In this document: positions 48,937 through 64,000 of the stretch, piece by piece | Layout of the letters: every line of letters begins with the position of its first letter | Position numbering within the stretch: position 1 is the first letter of the stretch | NCBI GenBank assembly: GCA_025642075.2 | Contig: JAODUO010000193.1 | Location: forward strand, 163,501-227,500 | DNA from: Ridgeia piscesae | Taxonomy: Eukaryota > Annelida > Polychaeta > Sabellida > Siboglinidae | Length of the DNA: 64,000 bases | Reading direction: 5' to 3' | Program-made: the position numbers and the translations under genes | The notes under the pieces: generated by a model | Database searches by the model: none | The model's input: the letters and a program-made list of their open reading frames with translations, nothing else | Told to the model about the DNA's origin: nothing

Positions 48937-50876
48937 GACAATGTAGTTATGTTAGGATATGTTTAATTCAAGTGTCATTGTTATACCCCAAACAACTTTT
49001 TCATCCAGTAGGCCCTATTATATTATAATATCCACAATAATCATATACCCAGGGTTACTTAAATGACAGGATCACAGTTTGTTTTGGAAACATGAACAAT
49101 TTTAAAATAAACAATGGAATTGTATTTATGGTGCATGGATTACTACCATTTGCAATATTTGGTTTCACGTCAATTAAGAAAATAACATAAATACTCAATT
49201 TTTTTATATTATATTTATTGATTATAATCACTTATGGCATAAATATATTCAAAAATCATATTCTAGAATACAGATTGAAAACATCACTCACATGTTTTCC
49301 TTTCCGAATAACAAATATGTTATCTGTGTCTTGTTATTTGTGCTGCTGTGTGGCTGTGCCTACTGCTTATCTGCCTTTGCCTTGGGTTTGGTTGCTGTGT
49401 TTACACTTGGCAAATAACAACAGCCTTTGGCATTGGTGTTGTTTCTGGTTGCTTTAGTTAGATGCAATGAAGACAGTTTGCTTGACAGACCATGTGGAAA
49501 GAAAGAAATAATAATACAGAAATTTGTAATTGTTTTTAAAATCATAACAAAATTTAAATGTGTGTTTATGTGCATTTATATTTTGGTTCACATGACCGTA
49601 ATTAGCATTTGGTGTGATATTTTGCTGTGCTCTTTTGTATAACAGCAATAGCTTTGTTTGTATGCTCCAATGATGGTCAAGGCGGTATTTAATATGCTTG
49701 ACATGGCACTTGCTTTTTGTGGCAGAACTAGTGCGCACTATCTGACATATCATGACCACATTAACCATGGTCACTAACTGATCTTTGCTTTCGTAACCTA
49801 CACTGCATTTATACAGCGTTTCTCACAACAATATTTACAGCACCAATTAACAAGCAACAATTAAGCAGAATTTGTCATCTATATTTGTTTGTGATGTTAC
49901 CAGTTATATGCTGATTATAGCGGTAATTTGCAATAGTCAAAATAAGTTTGAATAATTTCCTCATCCAGTAAAATGTTATATGGGGCAAATGTGTTATAAC
50001 TCTTTCTATGTCTGTGTCAAATTATAATTGGACAACATTAACGAGGTTTTGTTTCTGAAGCATTATTACTTACCGTTTGTGTGGTTTGCCATACACGTAC
50101 TCCAAATAATAAGATAGCTGGAATTTTTGTTTCATCAAAACCTGACCTTGTTTTTGAAATGATCTAATAAGTCTATGCCATTTTGTTATGTGTCTTCCTG
50201 TTAAAGTGTGCAATAAGTCTATACAATTGCTGTATGTTTATTGTAGCTAAAAGCACAAAGAGGTGGCGACCAAGAACCACGCCTCGACCACCAGACCGTC
50301 CACCCTCCAGAGTGAAGCCAAAACCAACACGTAAGCATACTGGTACACTTGGTTTCTGCTGTAAGCAGTTATAATGTGCAGTTTCATGAATAATGTTAGA
50401 AATCATTCTGCAATGTATTGAATATTTTAATCAAAGATAATGTTGCTATGCGACATTCACCCGCCATCAGACGCTCCTGGTTTCTGTTGCATCATATGTT
50501 AAATCTTCATAAGACATATGACATTCACCACGTAAACCACAGGGGCTGTTCATAATTTTATTGTGGTGATTATAGTCAACAGTTGCTTACAATTATGTCG
50601 GATTAAGTAATAAGTATGTTAATTACTGTGTTAAATTCCTTTGTGAATTATTTATCTAACTTGTAATAAAAAATCAAATAACGTTGCATCATGGTAATTG
50701 TAAAATGTCTTCTTTTTGCAGTTGATGACGATGACATCAACAAACAGAATGAAATATCGGATAAACAAAAGTCTGACATTAATGGCTGCCAGATACTTCG
50801 GCCATCTATAGGCATGGTTCTAGCCTCGACCATCTCACTTCTAGCAATGTATTACTACTCACGATTGTCACGGTAG
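44534..50876 (+). CDS. ephrin, probably GPI-anchored (exons 2 to last; exon 1 missing)
   Basis: Cell-surface ligand for Eph receptor tyrosine kinases. Exons: 44534-44657, 45157-45328, 45748-45858, 48173-48310, 50247-50330, 50722-50876; all splice phases agree and give about 260 residues. The receptor-binding fold is clear: IEVRLYDEIDFVCPHFH, EYYIIHMVSKSEYEDC, NCSQPNQKKRFTLLFEPF, PEFDKGGTYYFITTSTGT, then GACLHRNMKVTIKV. The four ephrin cysteines (CPHF, EDCN, VNCS, ACLH) are present. Next come a Thr-rich spacer (TTTTTTVSTTITS), a basic Pro-rich spacer (KRWRPRTTPRPPDRPP) and a C-terminal hydrophobic segment (IGMVLASTISLLAMYYY) ending SRLSR. The lack of a cytoplasmic tail with PDZ motif argues for GPI (ephrin-A style) rather than ephrin-B. 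Exon 1 should encode the signal peptide and end in phase 2 just before the Phe at the start of exon 2. Confidence 0.9.
45157..45328 (+). CDS. ephrin exon 3
   Basis: Acceptor GCGTTTCAG/GTG, donor TTTATAA/GTAAGT in phase 1. Encodes VSKSEYEDC to TYYFI. The receptor-contacting loop is FEPFHSIPNVPEF, of the same length as the vertebrate loop. Confidence 0.93.
45748..45858 (+). CDS. ephrin exon 4, end of receptor-binding domain
   Basis: Acceptor ACTGTTACAG/CG, donor GAAA/GTAAGT, phase 1 at both ends. Encodes TSTGTQDGLANPSQGACLHR and MKVTIKVCC, the last strand of the ephrin fold with the fourth conserved Cys. Confidence 0.92.
45859..48172. other. ephrin intron 4
   Basis: 2.3 kb intron separating the receptor-binding domain from the spacer exons. 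It contains a C-rich stretch near 46610-46665 and nothing that looks like a gene. Confidence 0.6.
48173..48310 (+). CDS. ephrin exon 5, Thr-rich spacer
   Basis: Strong acceptor TTTCGTTTCTAG/CC, donor GAGACG/GTAAGG, phase 1 at both ends, 138 nt. Encodes a low-complexity linker rich in Ser, Thr and Pro, likely O-glycosylated. The call rests on phase and splice signals because such linkers are not conserved. Confidence 0.75.
48831..48936. repeat. (CAT)n microsatellite
   Basis: About 35 CAT repeats with two CAC variants near 48890, inside the ephrin intron between 48311 and 50246. The poly-His frame through it is not coding. Confidence 0.97.
50247..50330 (+). CDS. ephrin exon 6, basic Pro-rich spacer
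   Basis: Acceptor GTTTATTGTAG/CT, donor CAACAC/GTAAGC, phase 1 at both ends, 84 nt. Encodes KSTKRWRPRTTPRPPDRPP and more Lys/Pro. Symmetric phase makes it skippable. Confidence 0.75.
50722..50876 (+). CDS. ephrin last exon, GPI-signal-like C-terminus
   Basis: Acceptor TCTTCTTTTTGCAG/TT in phase 1. Encodes an acidic DDDDINKQN stretch, a small-residue site near INGCQ that could take a GPI anchor, then a hydrophobic segment and TAG. The five polar residues after the hydrophobic segment are slightly unusual for a GPI signal; a very short-tailed transmembrane form is the alternative. Confidence 0.82.
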
Positions 50877-51196
50877 CTGGATGTAAAGCCATATTTCTAA
50901 AGTCCCGTTTTATGTTGTACAAGCTTACACGTGATAGCCATGTTGTTGTTGTTGACAAATGTTGCCATGGTTATGATAATTGCTGTCTGGAATATAGGAC
51001 AGAATTATACATTCTCAAATATGCCACTTGAAGCACATGTGAATATGTCACTGCTTCTGGAGGTTGCCATCTTTGGGATCACATGACAGTCACATGGGTC
51101 ATTCCAATCTAGGTCATTAGAGTTCTTTGTTCAGTAGAGTGTAACAGTTATATTCAGTAGCGAGTGAGTTTTTATGACATTCATTGATTACATTTT

Positions 51197-51202
51197 AATA
51201 AA
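51197..51202 (+). terminator. candidate polyadenylation signal of the ephrin gene
   Basis: AATAAA about 320 bases after the ephrin stop. Further AATAAA copies occur near 52354 and 53336, so the true 3' end is not certain. Confidence 0.35.
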
Positions 51203-53484
51203 TAAGTAAGAAAAATTGACATTACAAAATGGTTGCTAGCTCTGCATTGCAAAGAAATGTGTCATGACCTAGAAGGCATTGATGTATAGCAAGACTGTCT
51301 TTCGTGTGCATCTTGTTGCAAAGGTGAACTTACATGTTCAGCAATGACTTACCCTTGTTGCCAGTGTTTGGAATGGCAACAAGCATGAAACAAATGTGAT
51401 ACATTTATTACTACTTTGTGACTGCAGAAATTGTCTGTGAATAGTCACAGTAAGCACACGTATGACAACATATATGCATATATAATATTATAGATTATAT
51501 AAATATATATTTAGCGGCTTGGTCAGCTTGTTAGCATTCTGCAGAAATGCATTTTGCTATTTTGTCAAATTACGTTTTCTAAGAAGCTGTATGTCACGTA
51601 AGGCTTTAATTATGCAAATAGTTAATACTGCAACATATAAACATTGTCTCCTTTCTGAGGGGCCAAGACAAATGCAATGCTGATTTATTTAATGCTATTT
51701 TCATGTATTTTAATTTATTACTGTCAGTGGATGATGGAATTGTTGTATTCAGTTAAGTTATTTTATCTTGCTTATGTTGTCCATTTAAATTGATTTGCAG
51801 GTTTTTATTGATTGGCTATTCAATGTTCATATGTAATATAAACCAGCCTGCCATTCCACAAAATACCTCTAAATTACGATTGTCATAAAACAAGTTTATT
51901 AAATGCCGTTGGTACAACAAAATATCTCGAGATTTTAGGTCGAGTGAAAAATGTTCCTCCATTTTTAGTGGTATAAAGAAAGTATGATATTTATAGATTT
52001 GTTTCAAATTTATACTTGTATTCCAAAGTTCTAGACTTGGATTAATTGTGGATCCATTGCATGCCTCAATATCTACGTAACAATTTTAACATCGATTAAA
52101 CCATACTGGATTACAGCATAATTGATTAATGCATATATATATGATTGTACAGTCAGACTTTGTAACTGATTATTGGTTACGTATTAACTAATATAAGGGA
52201 GTAGTGATAATGTACAGCTGCTACTATTATTTATATTCACTGATTGCTCTTGACTTTGTATTTGTTTGCTATCTGTATATTTGTGTTAGGATGAAGCAAC
52301 GCCAATGATATGTAAATGTTTGTTAGAAGAGTCAGTGAAGATGATTTCACTCTAATAAATTTTATATTTATAGAAGTTAAGTGCAACCTATTCCCATGGT
52401 GACATTGGATGTTTGATGTTAGTCTGTTAGGGTTGCTTAAGTGTATATAATGTATATGTTCACTGCCTCGTTGGGGTTGTGTGAAATAATAGGAAGGTAT
52501 TTGTTATGTAAGGAACTGTACTCGCATACAGCCATGCAAGTTACATGCACACACACACACAGGTATATTTCTCATAGCAATCAAAACATATGCAAACAAG
52601 AACGTTTGAAGAAGATACTTGTATGGTTTTATGTCGAGCAAACCCTTCAGTCAGTATTGTGAGTTTTGACCAGCCAGCTCATAGACGGCTGAAGACATGG
52701 ACTTACGCTGCACAAACAATGAATTGGTTTTCACCAGTTATTTAGATATCTGGTCTTGTATTCTTGTAAATCTGACACAATCTCAACTTGTTGGTGCTGT
52801 ATCCAGAAAGTGCAAAAAACATTGACGCTTGCCACTGCAGACTTATTTATTGAAGCGGCACGATCTGTATATGACTGACAGAAGTCTTGTTGCATGGTAT
52901 GTGTGTTGATTCAAGCGCTCCTGCATAGGGAGTGTGCTCATAATGTGTAGACTTAATTCATCATCGTGTAGAATTCATTCAAGTGACCATAACGCAGTTA
53001 CAGACTGGTCAGTGTGCACATCAAAACAGCACTCCACCGTCTCCCACTCAGTCTGACCAGCGGATGTGCCACGTCCAGACTTACTGGCCACACAACTGGG
53101 GTGTGGTATGGTTGAGAATGTTTCGTCAGATATACATTTGTATTACAGTATTGGATGGGCAGACTTATGTGCTTAACTCCGCTCATTCCATGGCTACTGT
53201 GACTAAACAACCCAGTCGCTAGGAGCAGTCACTGCTCCACCCAGTAGCCAATGCATTTGGTCGTCTTTCTGCTGGCAACAAACGTGCCAGGCAGAACAAC
53301 GTGATTTTTGTATATATATTATACACTGTACAGAGAAATAAACTATGATTGTAAGATAAGTAAACTGGTTCATTTGTGTTAGTCTTTATGAAAATTTGTG
53401 TTTCTGATGCAATATGCTATGAATTTGGTTTAGAAATGACGACAGGCAAGGTGATGTGTGGCATTTGCCGGTCTGATCGCATAA
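51203..53484. other. non-coding downstream of the ephrin
   Basis: AT-rich. Short open frames near 52983-53222 have no recognisable motif. It may include the ephrin 3' UTR. Confidence 0.4.

Positions 53485-53561
<77 letters not shown>
53485..53561. repeat. (GT)n microsatellite
   Basis: GT run of about 77 bases, immediately followed by CACACA sequence, so the junction is an inverted repeat. Confidence 0.97.
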
Positions 53562-53563
<2 letters not shown>

Positions 53564-53672
53564 TCACACACACAAGCACGCATGCACACACATACACATT
53601 CTTGCACACTCGCAGACACACACGCACTAAAGACAAGCACAATCAAACACATGCACGCAGAGACAAACATAT

Positions 53673-53738
<66 letters not shown>

Positions 53739-53832
53739 TCGATCATACTCGCACGCCCAACCACTCATATACACACACTTATACACCACATGCTCACGCG
53801 CACACATACGCCGCACGCACGCACGCACGCAT
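53562..53832. repeat. CA / GCAC compound repeat
   Basis: Imperfect CA-rich sequence followed by a clean GCAC tetranucleotide array at 53675-53727 and a further GCAC block at 53812-53830, then TA repeats to about 53867. Confidence 0.93.
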
Positions 53833-54063
53833 ATATATATATATAATTATATAATATATATTTATATACACGCGAGCGCGAAGCTGTATAAAATGCGATA
53901 AAGAAACACGCCTCTTATTACTCGGCGTGGTTTTCTGATAGCTGCGTCAGCGACACAGTGTGATGTAAACAAAATTAATACACGCGTAGTTTAGGATTTT
54001 CTTACGTCGTCATAAAAAGATGCATGGGCCATAGCGGTCCGTTGATTTTCCAAAGATACCCAC

Positions 54064-54066
54064 CGA

Positions 54067-54098
<32 letters not shown>

Positions 54099-54099
54099 C
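54064..54099. repeat. (ACGC)n tetranucleotide
   Basis: Nine or so ACGC units, the same motif as at 53675. Confidence 0.95.
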
Positions 54100-55029
54100 C
54101 AGGGGCAGGGGCTGATCCTGAGAGGTACATAACCTGGATGCGCACCTCCATATATATGCTCGTCAAAAACCTTACATTTGATTTGGCTCTCCACAAACAT
54201 GGCGTCGAGTGCAGTTGTAGGCCTAGATTTTGTCGCAGCCGCATTTGAACATTACATTTTTATTAGGTAGGGCGATCAGCTGATAACATCTGACAAAGAC
54301 GGCTGAAAAATATATAAACACATCGACTTTAATGCAATGGTTGAAGTCAACTATATTTGCTGAACAGGAACTCACACATTCCCGCATATATATACTAATA
54401 TAGTCATCCTTGCGCATAGCTTCTGGTAAACATTACCGTTCATAGTAAGTATGAATGTATTGTAGGTCCTATGCGCCATGTTCGGGCTAATTACGGATGC
54501 AGTTTGTGGCATCTTCCGACCTCAAGGAACTTTAATCAGAACCACAACTGATATTGATTTGTGTTTTCTGGGGAAAGCTGCGTTCCACCACTGTCGCTTC
54601 GTCCGTTCTGTCATTCTGACGTACAGTTGCGTCTTTACTCCAGCTGGTGGCGCCACTGTATGCGTCTCCATTGCCAATGGCCAATTATTGGCAACTATCC
54701 GGTGCCATGGGTATGCCTATTACGCATACGTAGACGCTGTTTAAGTATAATTATCATTATAATATTTAGAATACATATGATATACATAAATAGAATCATT
54801 TGTGCAATCATCTGCAATAGATAAAAAAGAACAACAGGAACGCACACTAACGTTCAGCTACTTCAGACACGGGACAACAATACGACACATGACGTCATAA
54901 TTTATATTCGTATTCACCATGGGGTCTTACATGCACTTGCCTACTGCTGGCTTAGCAACAACTCGACCCGTAACACGGATGTGTTCGATCTTGTAGGTGG
55001 GTTTAGGATGGCAATTGAGTAAGTTTGTC
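54100..55029. other. non-coding, 3' of the unrecognised minus-strand gene
   Basis: No exon seen. An AATAAA on the minus strand near 54256 could serve as the polyadenylation signal of the gene ending at 55294, about 1 kb beyond its stop. Confidence 0.35.
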
Positions 55030-55293
55030 GATCTAGTTGAATGGGCATGCTGTTTGGTTTGATTTTAGATCTAGGACTACATCTCAGCGAGTCTGTCTAG
55101 TTGGATGGGCTTGTAGGTGGATCTAGGGCTTCATCTCAGCGAGTCTGTCTAGTTGGATGGGCGTGTAGGACGTAGGTGGATCTGGGGCTTCATTTCAGCG
55201 AGTCTGTCTAGTTGGAAGGGCTTGTGGGTGGATCTGGGGCTTCATCTGATGATCTCAGCGAGTCTGTCTAGTTGGATGGGCTTGTAAGTGGAA

Positions 55294-55320
<27 letters not shown>
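55030..55320. repeat. minisatellite of 52-60 bp units overlapping a stop codon
   Basis: Five diverged units starting GTCTGTCTAGTTGGATGGGC and ending TTCATCTCAGCGA, at about 55026, 55090, 55142, 55201 and 55261. Length differences come from small inserts (GTAGGAC, TGATGATC). The last unit contains the stop codon and final residues (EMKP) of the minus-strand gene. Confidence 0.88.
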
Positions 55321-60365
<5,045 letters not shown>

Positions 60366-60499
60366 CTTCATCAGCAAACAAGAATGATAATTTTAATTTA
60401 TAAATTATAATAAGGCGAATTCTGGTAGGTTTCGCGGAGACAGTGGTCGGTTTAGGAGGGGCAATGTTCCTACGCTTTGGATTTGGTTAGGTCTTTAAT

Positions 60500-60634
<135 letters not shown>

Positions 60635-61092
60635 GCGCGTGCGTGTGTGCGTGAGTGTGTGCTAGTTTGTGACGTCGCAGAACGAAATATATATTATATA
60701 CCCATCTTCACTGTTTCCATTTGCAGAACATTCCTATCATAACGTAGTCCTCCTACAATATCCGGGCATTGTTTACGGAGAATGTGTGAGATGTGGGATG
60801 AAATGGCGTGAAGGCAGACAGAGCAGAATGAGCAAGTGAAGCCGTCGCTGCATAAACAATAGAAGCCTCGATTGCCAGGCTTCGTGAGGTGGCAGCACTG
60901 TTTAACCCTTCAACATCTCGGGGAAGTTACATTATCTGATAAAAAGGTGTCCTTATTTAATGTGTTATTTCAAATTCGGCCTGAGAACTAAACAGCGTCT
61001 CTAGCCTATTTTGGGGCAAGGCCGCCCTGGTGGTAACATCGAAAGAGCATAAAATAACCAGGCGCTAAATAGGTGCTGCCACCTCATGGAAA

Positions 61093-61290
61093 ATGGCTAA
61101 TCGAGACTATACGACGAAGGCGACCAAGAGGACGTACCGAGTGGCGCCGGACAAGGCCGAGTTCGTTCTGCCGGAACCGCAGCGAGCCAGATCGGAGCGA
61201 GCCAGATGGGCCCCGGGTGATGGCACCAACTTCTGGATTGGGGGGCCACCGAGTCTAGTCGGTACAAACACAAACGCGCGCCGCTCTTAA
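61093..61290 (+). CDS. possible short coding exon or small gene, unrecognised
   Basis: ATG in good context (GAAAATGG) followed by 65 codons with G/C-rich third positions like the real exons here: MANRDYTTKATKRTYRVAPD, then KAEFVLPEPQRARSERARW. It ends at TAA, but a donor at CCCCGG/GTGATG could make it a first exon of a plus-strand gene. An internal repeat of GAGCCAGAT is present. No partner exon was found in the remaining 2.7 kb. Confidence 0.3.
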   Translation: MANRDYTTKATKRTYRVAPDKAEFVLPEPQRARSERARWAPGDGTNFWIGGPPSLVGTNTNARRS

Positions 61291-61433
61291 AGGTACTGCA
61301 CCCGGCGATTTCCTTTGATTGAGTAAGTGACATGCCAAAATATACAGTACAGCTGTATGTAAAATGGCTATTTTGATCAACTACCACATTCCGGATGTTG
61401 GATTCGTAATTTAAGGGTTGTTTTAATAATAAA

Positions 61434-61500
61434 TAATAATAAGGCTTTATTTGCCATTTTGCAAGTACATTTCATGTTAAATAGGAATATGTTGTGGCGT
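61434..61500 (+). other. possible retroelement 3' end
   Basis: AATAATAAATAATAATAAGGCTTTATTTGCC resembles the simple-repeat 3' end of some animal non-LTR elements. No coding part remains, so this is weak. Confidence 0.2.
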
Positions 61501-61734
61501 TGAGTTACATAGTGCCTATATGCAATAAAATTTTCTTAAAAAGTATAAATAAAAATATTATTTTTATCTAATAAATAAATAATATATCTCAGATGTCCTT
61601 TAAAATGATAGATTATCTATTTAAAAATTATTATGTTAAGCAAATAAATAAATAAATATTATAAATGTCTAAAATGGCATTTAAAATATTTTTTAATTTA
61701 AAATTGAATGTGTCCAAATTATATAAAAACTAGA

Positions 61735-62030
61735 TTAGTTATTATATACCAAATTATATACCAAATTAATATATTATTATATAATTACGTTGTTATTATA
61801 TACCAAATTATATACCAAATTATATACCAAATAACATTAATAATACCAAATTATATTAAAAATTATATTAAAAATTATATTAAAAATTATATTAAAAATT
61901 ATATTAAAAATTATATAAAAATTATATACAAATTATATTAAAAAATATAGTAAAAATTATAGTAAAAATTATATTAAAAATTATATTAAAAATTATATTA
62001 AAAATTATATTAACAATATATTAAAAATTT
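61735..62030. repeat. 12-bp AT-rich tandem array in two forms
   Basis: First ATTATATACCAA units, then about 14 units of TTATATTAAAAA with minor variants. The two forms differ mainly by CC versus TA, suggesting one derives from the other. Confidence 0.9.
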
Positions 62031-62338
62031 TTTTTTTAAATATTTTTTTTTATATCGATTAGCCTAGTTTTAGTTTAAATAATACAGTATCGCTAATAAC
62101 ATCAAACAAATTAACCAGTGGAAACAGCCGCGCTTTCCCTTCAAGTAGACTAACATGCAGGGTGGTGTTGTGGTATCGATCGATGTCAAGCATAAGAGAA
62201 TGTGACGAATCGATAATAGGGATTATTGGGCAATGTATAGTATGCTGAAGAACCCATACGGTTCATATCATCTGCAACTCGGACGCAAGTTATCACCTGC
62301 TATAATTGGTAATATTATACATTAATTTCCTTAACATA

Positions 62339-62371
62339 CCAGAGAACATGTAACATGTTACATGTTCTCTG
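62339..62371. repeat. 32-bp perfect palindrome
   Basis: AGAGAACATGTAACA followed directly by its reverse complement, extended by one C/G pair; it covers 62340-62371 with no spacer. Confidence 0.97.
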
Positions 62372-63028
62372 AACATACTCTCGTTTTTACATTTGGGTTC
62401 CATAACCGGAAGCTGAGCTTGCCACACGTCATCCCGGTTTTATCCGAGATATTACATTGTCGTAGGACCTACCACTATGCCCGACTTATCAGTATGTCTG
62501 GTATGGATGGCTTATACAAATAAATACCATTAAGACATGCCTAACTGTCGAGAAAGAGCAAAGTTAAAGCAATACGAACAGTTGGTCTACTTCGGCCTTA
62601 GCGACGCCTGCCTTCTTTAACTTGTGGTTAAGCATCACTGGTTTCTGGATTTTTATCGACCACGTGTCAAGATCAACGGGCATGTTACTTATTTAAGAGT
62701 TGGTCGATGGCACTTCTAAATGTACACGTGTTCACGTTCGCCAGGTTGTGATGCAAACGGAAACAATATAACGTCATAACGCAGCGTCATAGTACGATCA
62801 CGCAAGCTCTTGCGGGCGTTTCGTTTATCAAGAAGTGTTCAAAGTATTTACAAATATACATGTATTTGCTAAAATCGCTCTACTACCACAATAAGTGGCA
62901 TGGTACTTCAGGTCGAGCGGCGCATAATAATTATGGAAGACCTTTCTAGCTAACCAGATGTGTACAACTACAAGTGCCTATCAAATGCTTGTAAAACATC
63001 TAATGTCAATCTTGTTAAAAGTACCTTC

Positions 63029-63088
63029 AACCTAACCCTAACCCAAACCCAAACCCTAACTCTAACACTAACACTGACACTAACCATA
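63029..63088. repeat. degenerate telomere-like repeat
   Basis: CCTAACCCTAACCCAAACCC followed by AAACCCTAACTCTAACACTA and further CACTAA variants. It decays from TTAGGG-type repeats (read on the minus strand), as in interstitial telomeric sequence. Confidence 0.75.
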
Positions 63089-64000
63089 AACTTAAACCTT
63101 ATTCCACATAAGAGCAACTAAAAGTGAGCACTTGTACACAGGGTCACAGCTGGTTAGCAAGAACGGTCTTCCAACAATCATTGCCAATCTAATTAGGCTT
63201 ACATTCTGTTACTTCACACAATCACGGAACACTGAACGATATAAATTAAAGCATATAGACCGGACGCAGGCCTCGGGCGATTTGCACTGGCTGCCATTAT
63301 TAATTTTGTGGAAATGCAAAATTACCAGTACCGTTGACATTGTAGCGCTTAAATTTTTCCGGCGTTAGAAACGTTCCTGTTGACGTTTCTGCGCATGCGC
63401 GATATATGTAAAATCATCAATGTGCAGCGAAAAGACAAAGCATTTATGGTATAAATATTACGGGTTGTTCGTTAGGATGTATATAACCTCTCAGCAAAGT
63501 TATTTGTCGCAAATAAACACGAGGCAAACAAGCTTTGAGGCATATTTTGATAGCAAGTATAAATCACGTGACTATAGTGCGCCATAATCCGTGACAGTTA
63601 TTTTAAAAAAACAAAGAAGAAACACGAGAATCGAGAAGATCACCAAGGGACAATCCAAACAGCCCTAACCCACAATTCACTGCACTGCATAATCGAGGTG
63701 AGAAATATGTTGAAACCTAATAAACGAAAACAGGGACATAACTTAGATTGGGGAATGCTTAATTAAAAAGAAACTACACTTTTAATAACCATGCGCCATG
63801 ATCATGCGCGCCACCCAAAAGAAGTTAGACCAATAAGATTGTTACTAAGGTGTAAAATGCAATAAAACTTATATGTGATGGTAGCTTATTGTAACATCAT
63901 CGCTTACGGTATATGGAATGTGACCGTTTTGAGAAATAGCGTCAATTACCTTTCAATGGAAAATACGTTTAGTCTCTGTCTCTGTCTGTCTGTCTGTCTG

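Larger units (their letters stand above)
62031..64000. other. non-coding to the window end
   Basis: No gene recognised. The palindrome and telomere-like tract listed separately lie here. The window ends inside a (TCTG)n repeat that starts near 63971 and is cut by the window edge. Confidence 0.4.

Overview
This is eukaryotic DNA from an invertebrate animal. The evidence is AT-rich non-coding sequence, GC-richer exons bounded by GT/AG splice sites, many long microsatellites, a tRNA-derived SINE-like unit, and two animal gene families: an anoctamin and an ephrin. The phylum cannot be fixed from the sequence alone. There are no bacterial or operon-type genes; most long open frames are simple repeats read through or shadows of exons.

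Layout. 1-11.3 kb: AT-rich non-coding DNA with one SINE-like unit near 0.63-0.93 kb. 11.3-18.7 kb, minus strand: a nearly complete anoctamin (TMEM16) gene. I rebuilt 11 exons whose splice phases all agree (870 codons read), including a 62-nt micro-exon. 18.7-44.5 kb: about 26 kb without a recognisable gene, containing several satellites; it may include the long first intron of the ephrin gene. 44.5-50.9 kb, plus strand: ephrin exons 2 to last (six exons), with the receptor-binding domain, a Thr-rich and Pro/Arg-rich spacer and a hydrophobic C-terminus suggesting a GPI anchor; exon 1 was not found. 51-55 kb: non-coding, with GT, CA and GCAC repeats. 55.3-60.4 kb, minus strand: a four-exon gene that I do not recognise, with a folded-looking N-terminal part and a long acidic, disordered C-terminal part. 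Its introns hold a MITE-like element, an inverted copy of part of its own exon 3, a 420-bp CA repeat and a decayed LINE. 61-64 kb: a short GC-rich open frame, a 12-bp AT-rich tandem array, a 32-bp perfect palindrome and a degenerate telomere-like tract.

The three genes show no sign of shared function; they are independent neighbours. The most noteworthy points are: (1) the anoctamin appears to have lost most of the acidic residues that bind Ca2+ in this family, with one Glu replaced by Lys; (2) the unrecognised gene carries a 139-bp inverted copy of its own exon in the following intron, so its pre-mRNA could fold into a long duplex; (3) that gene's stop codon lies inside a minisatellite; (4) the ephrin spacer is encoded by two phase-symmetric exons that could be skipped without changing frame.
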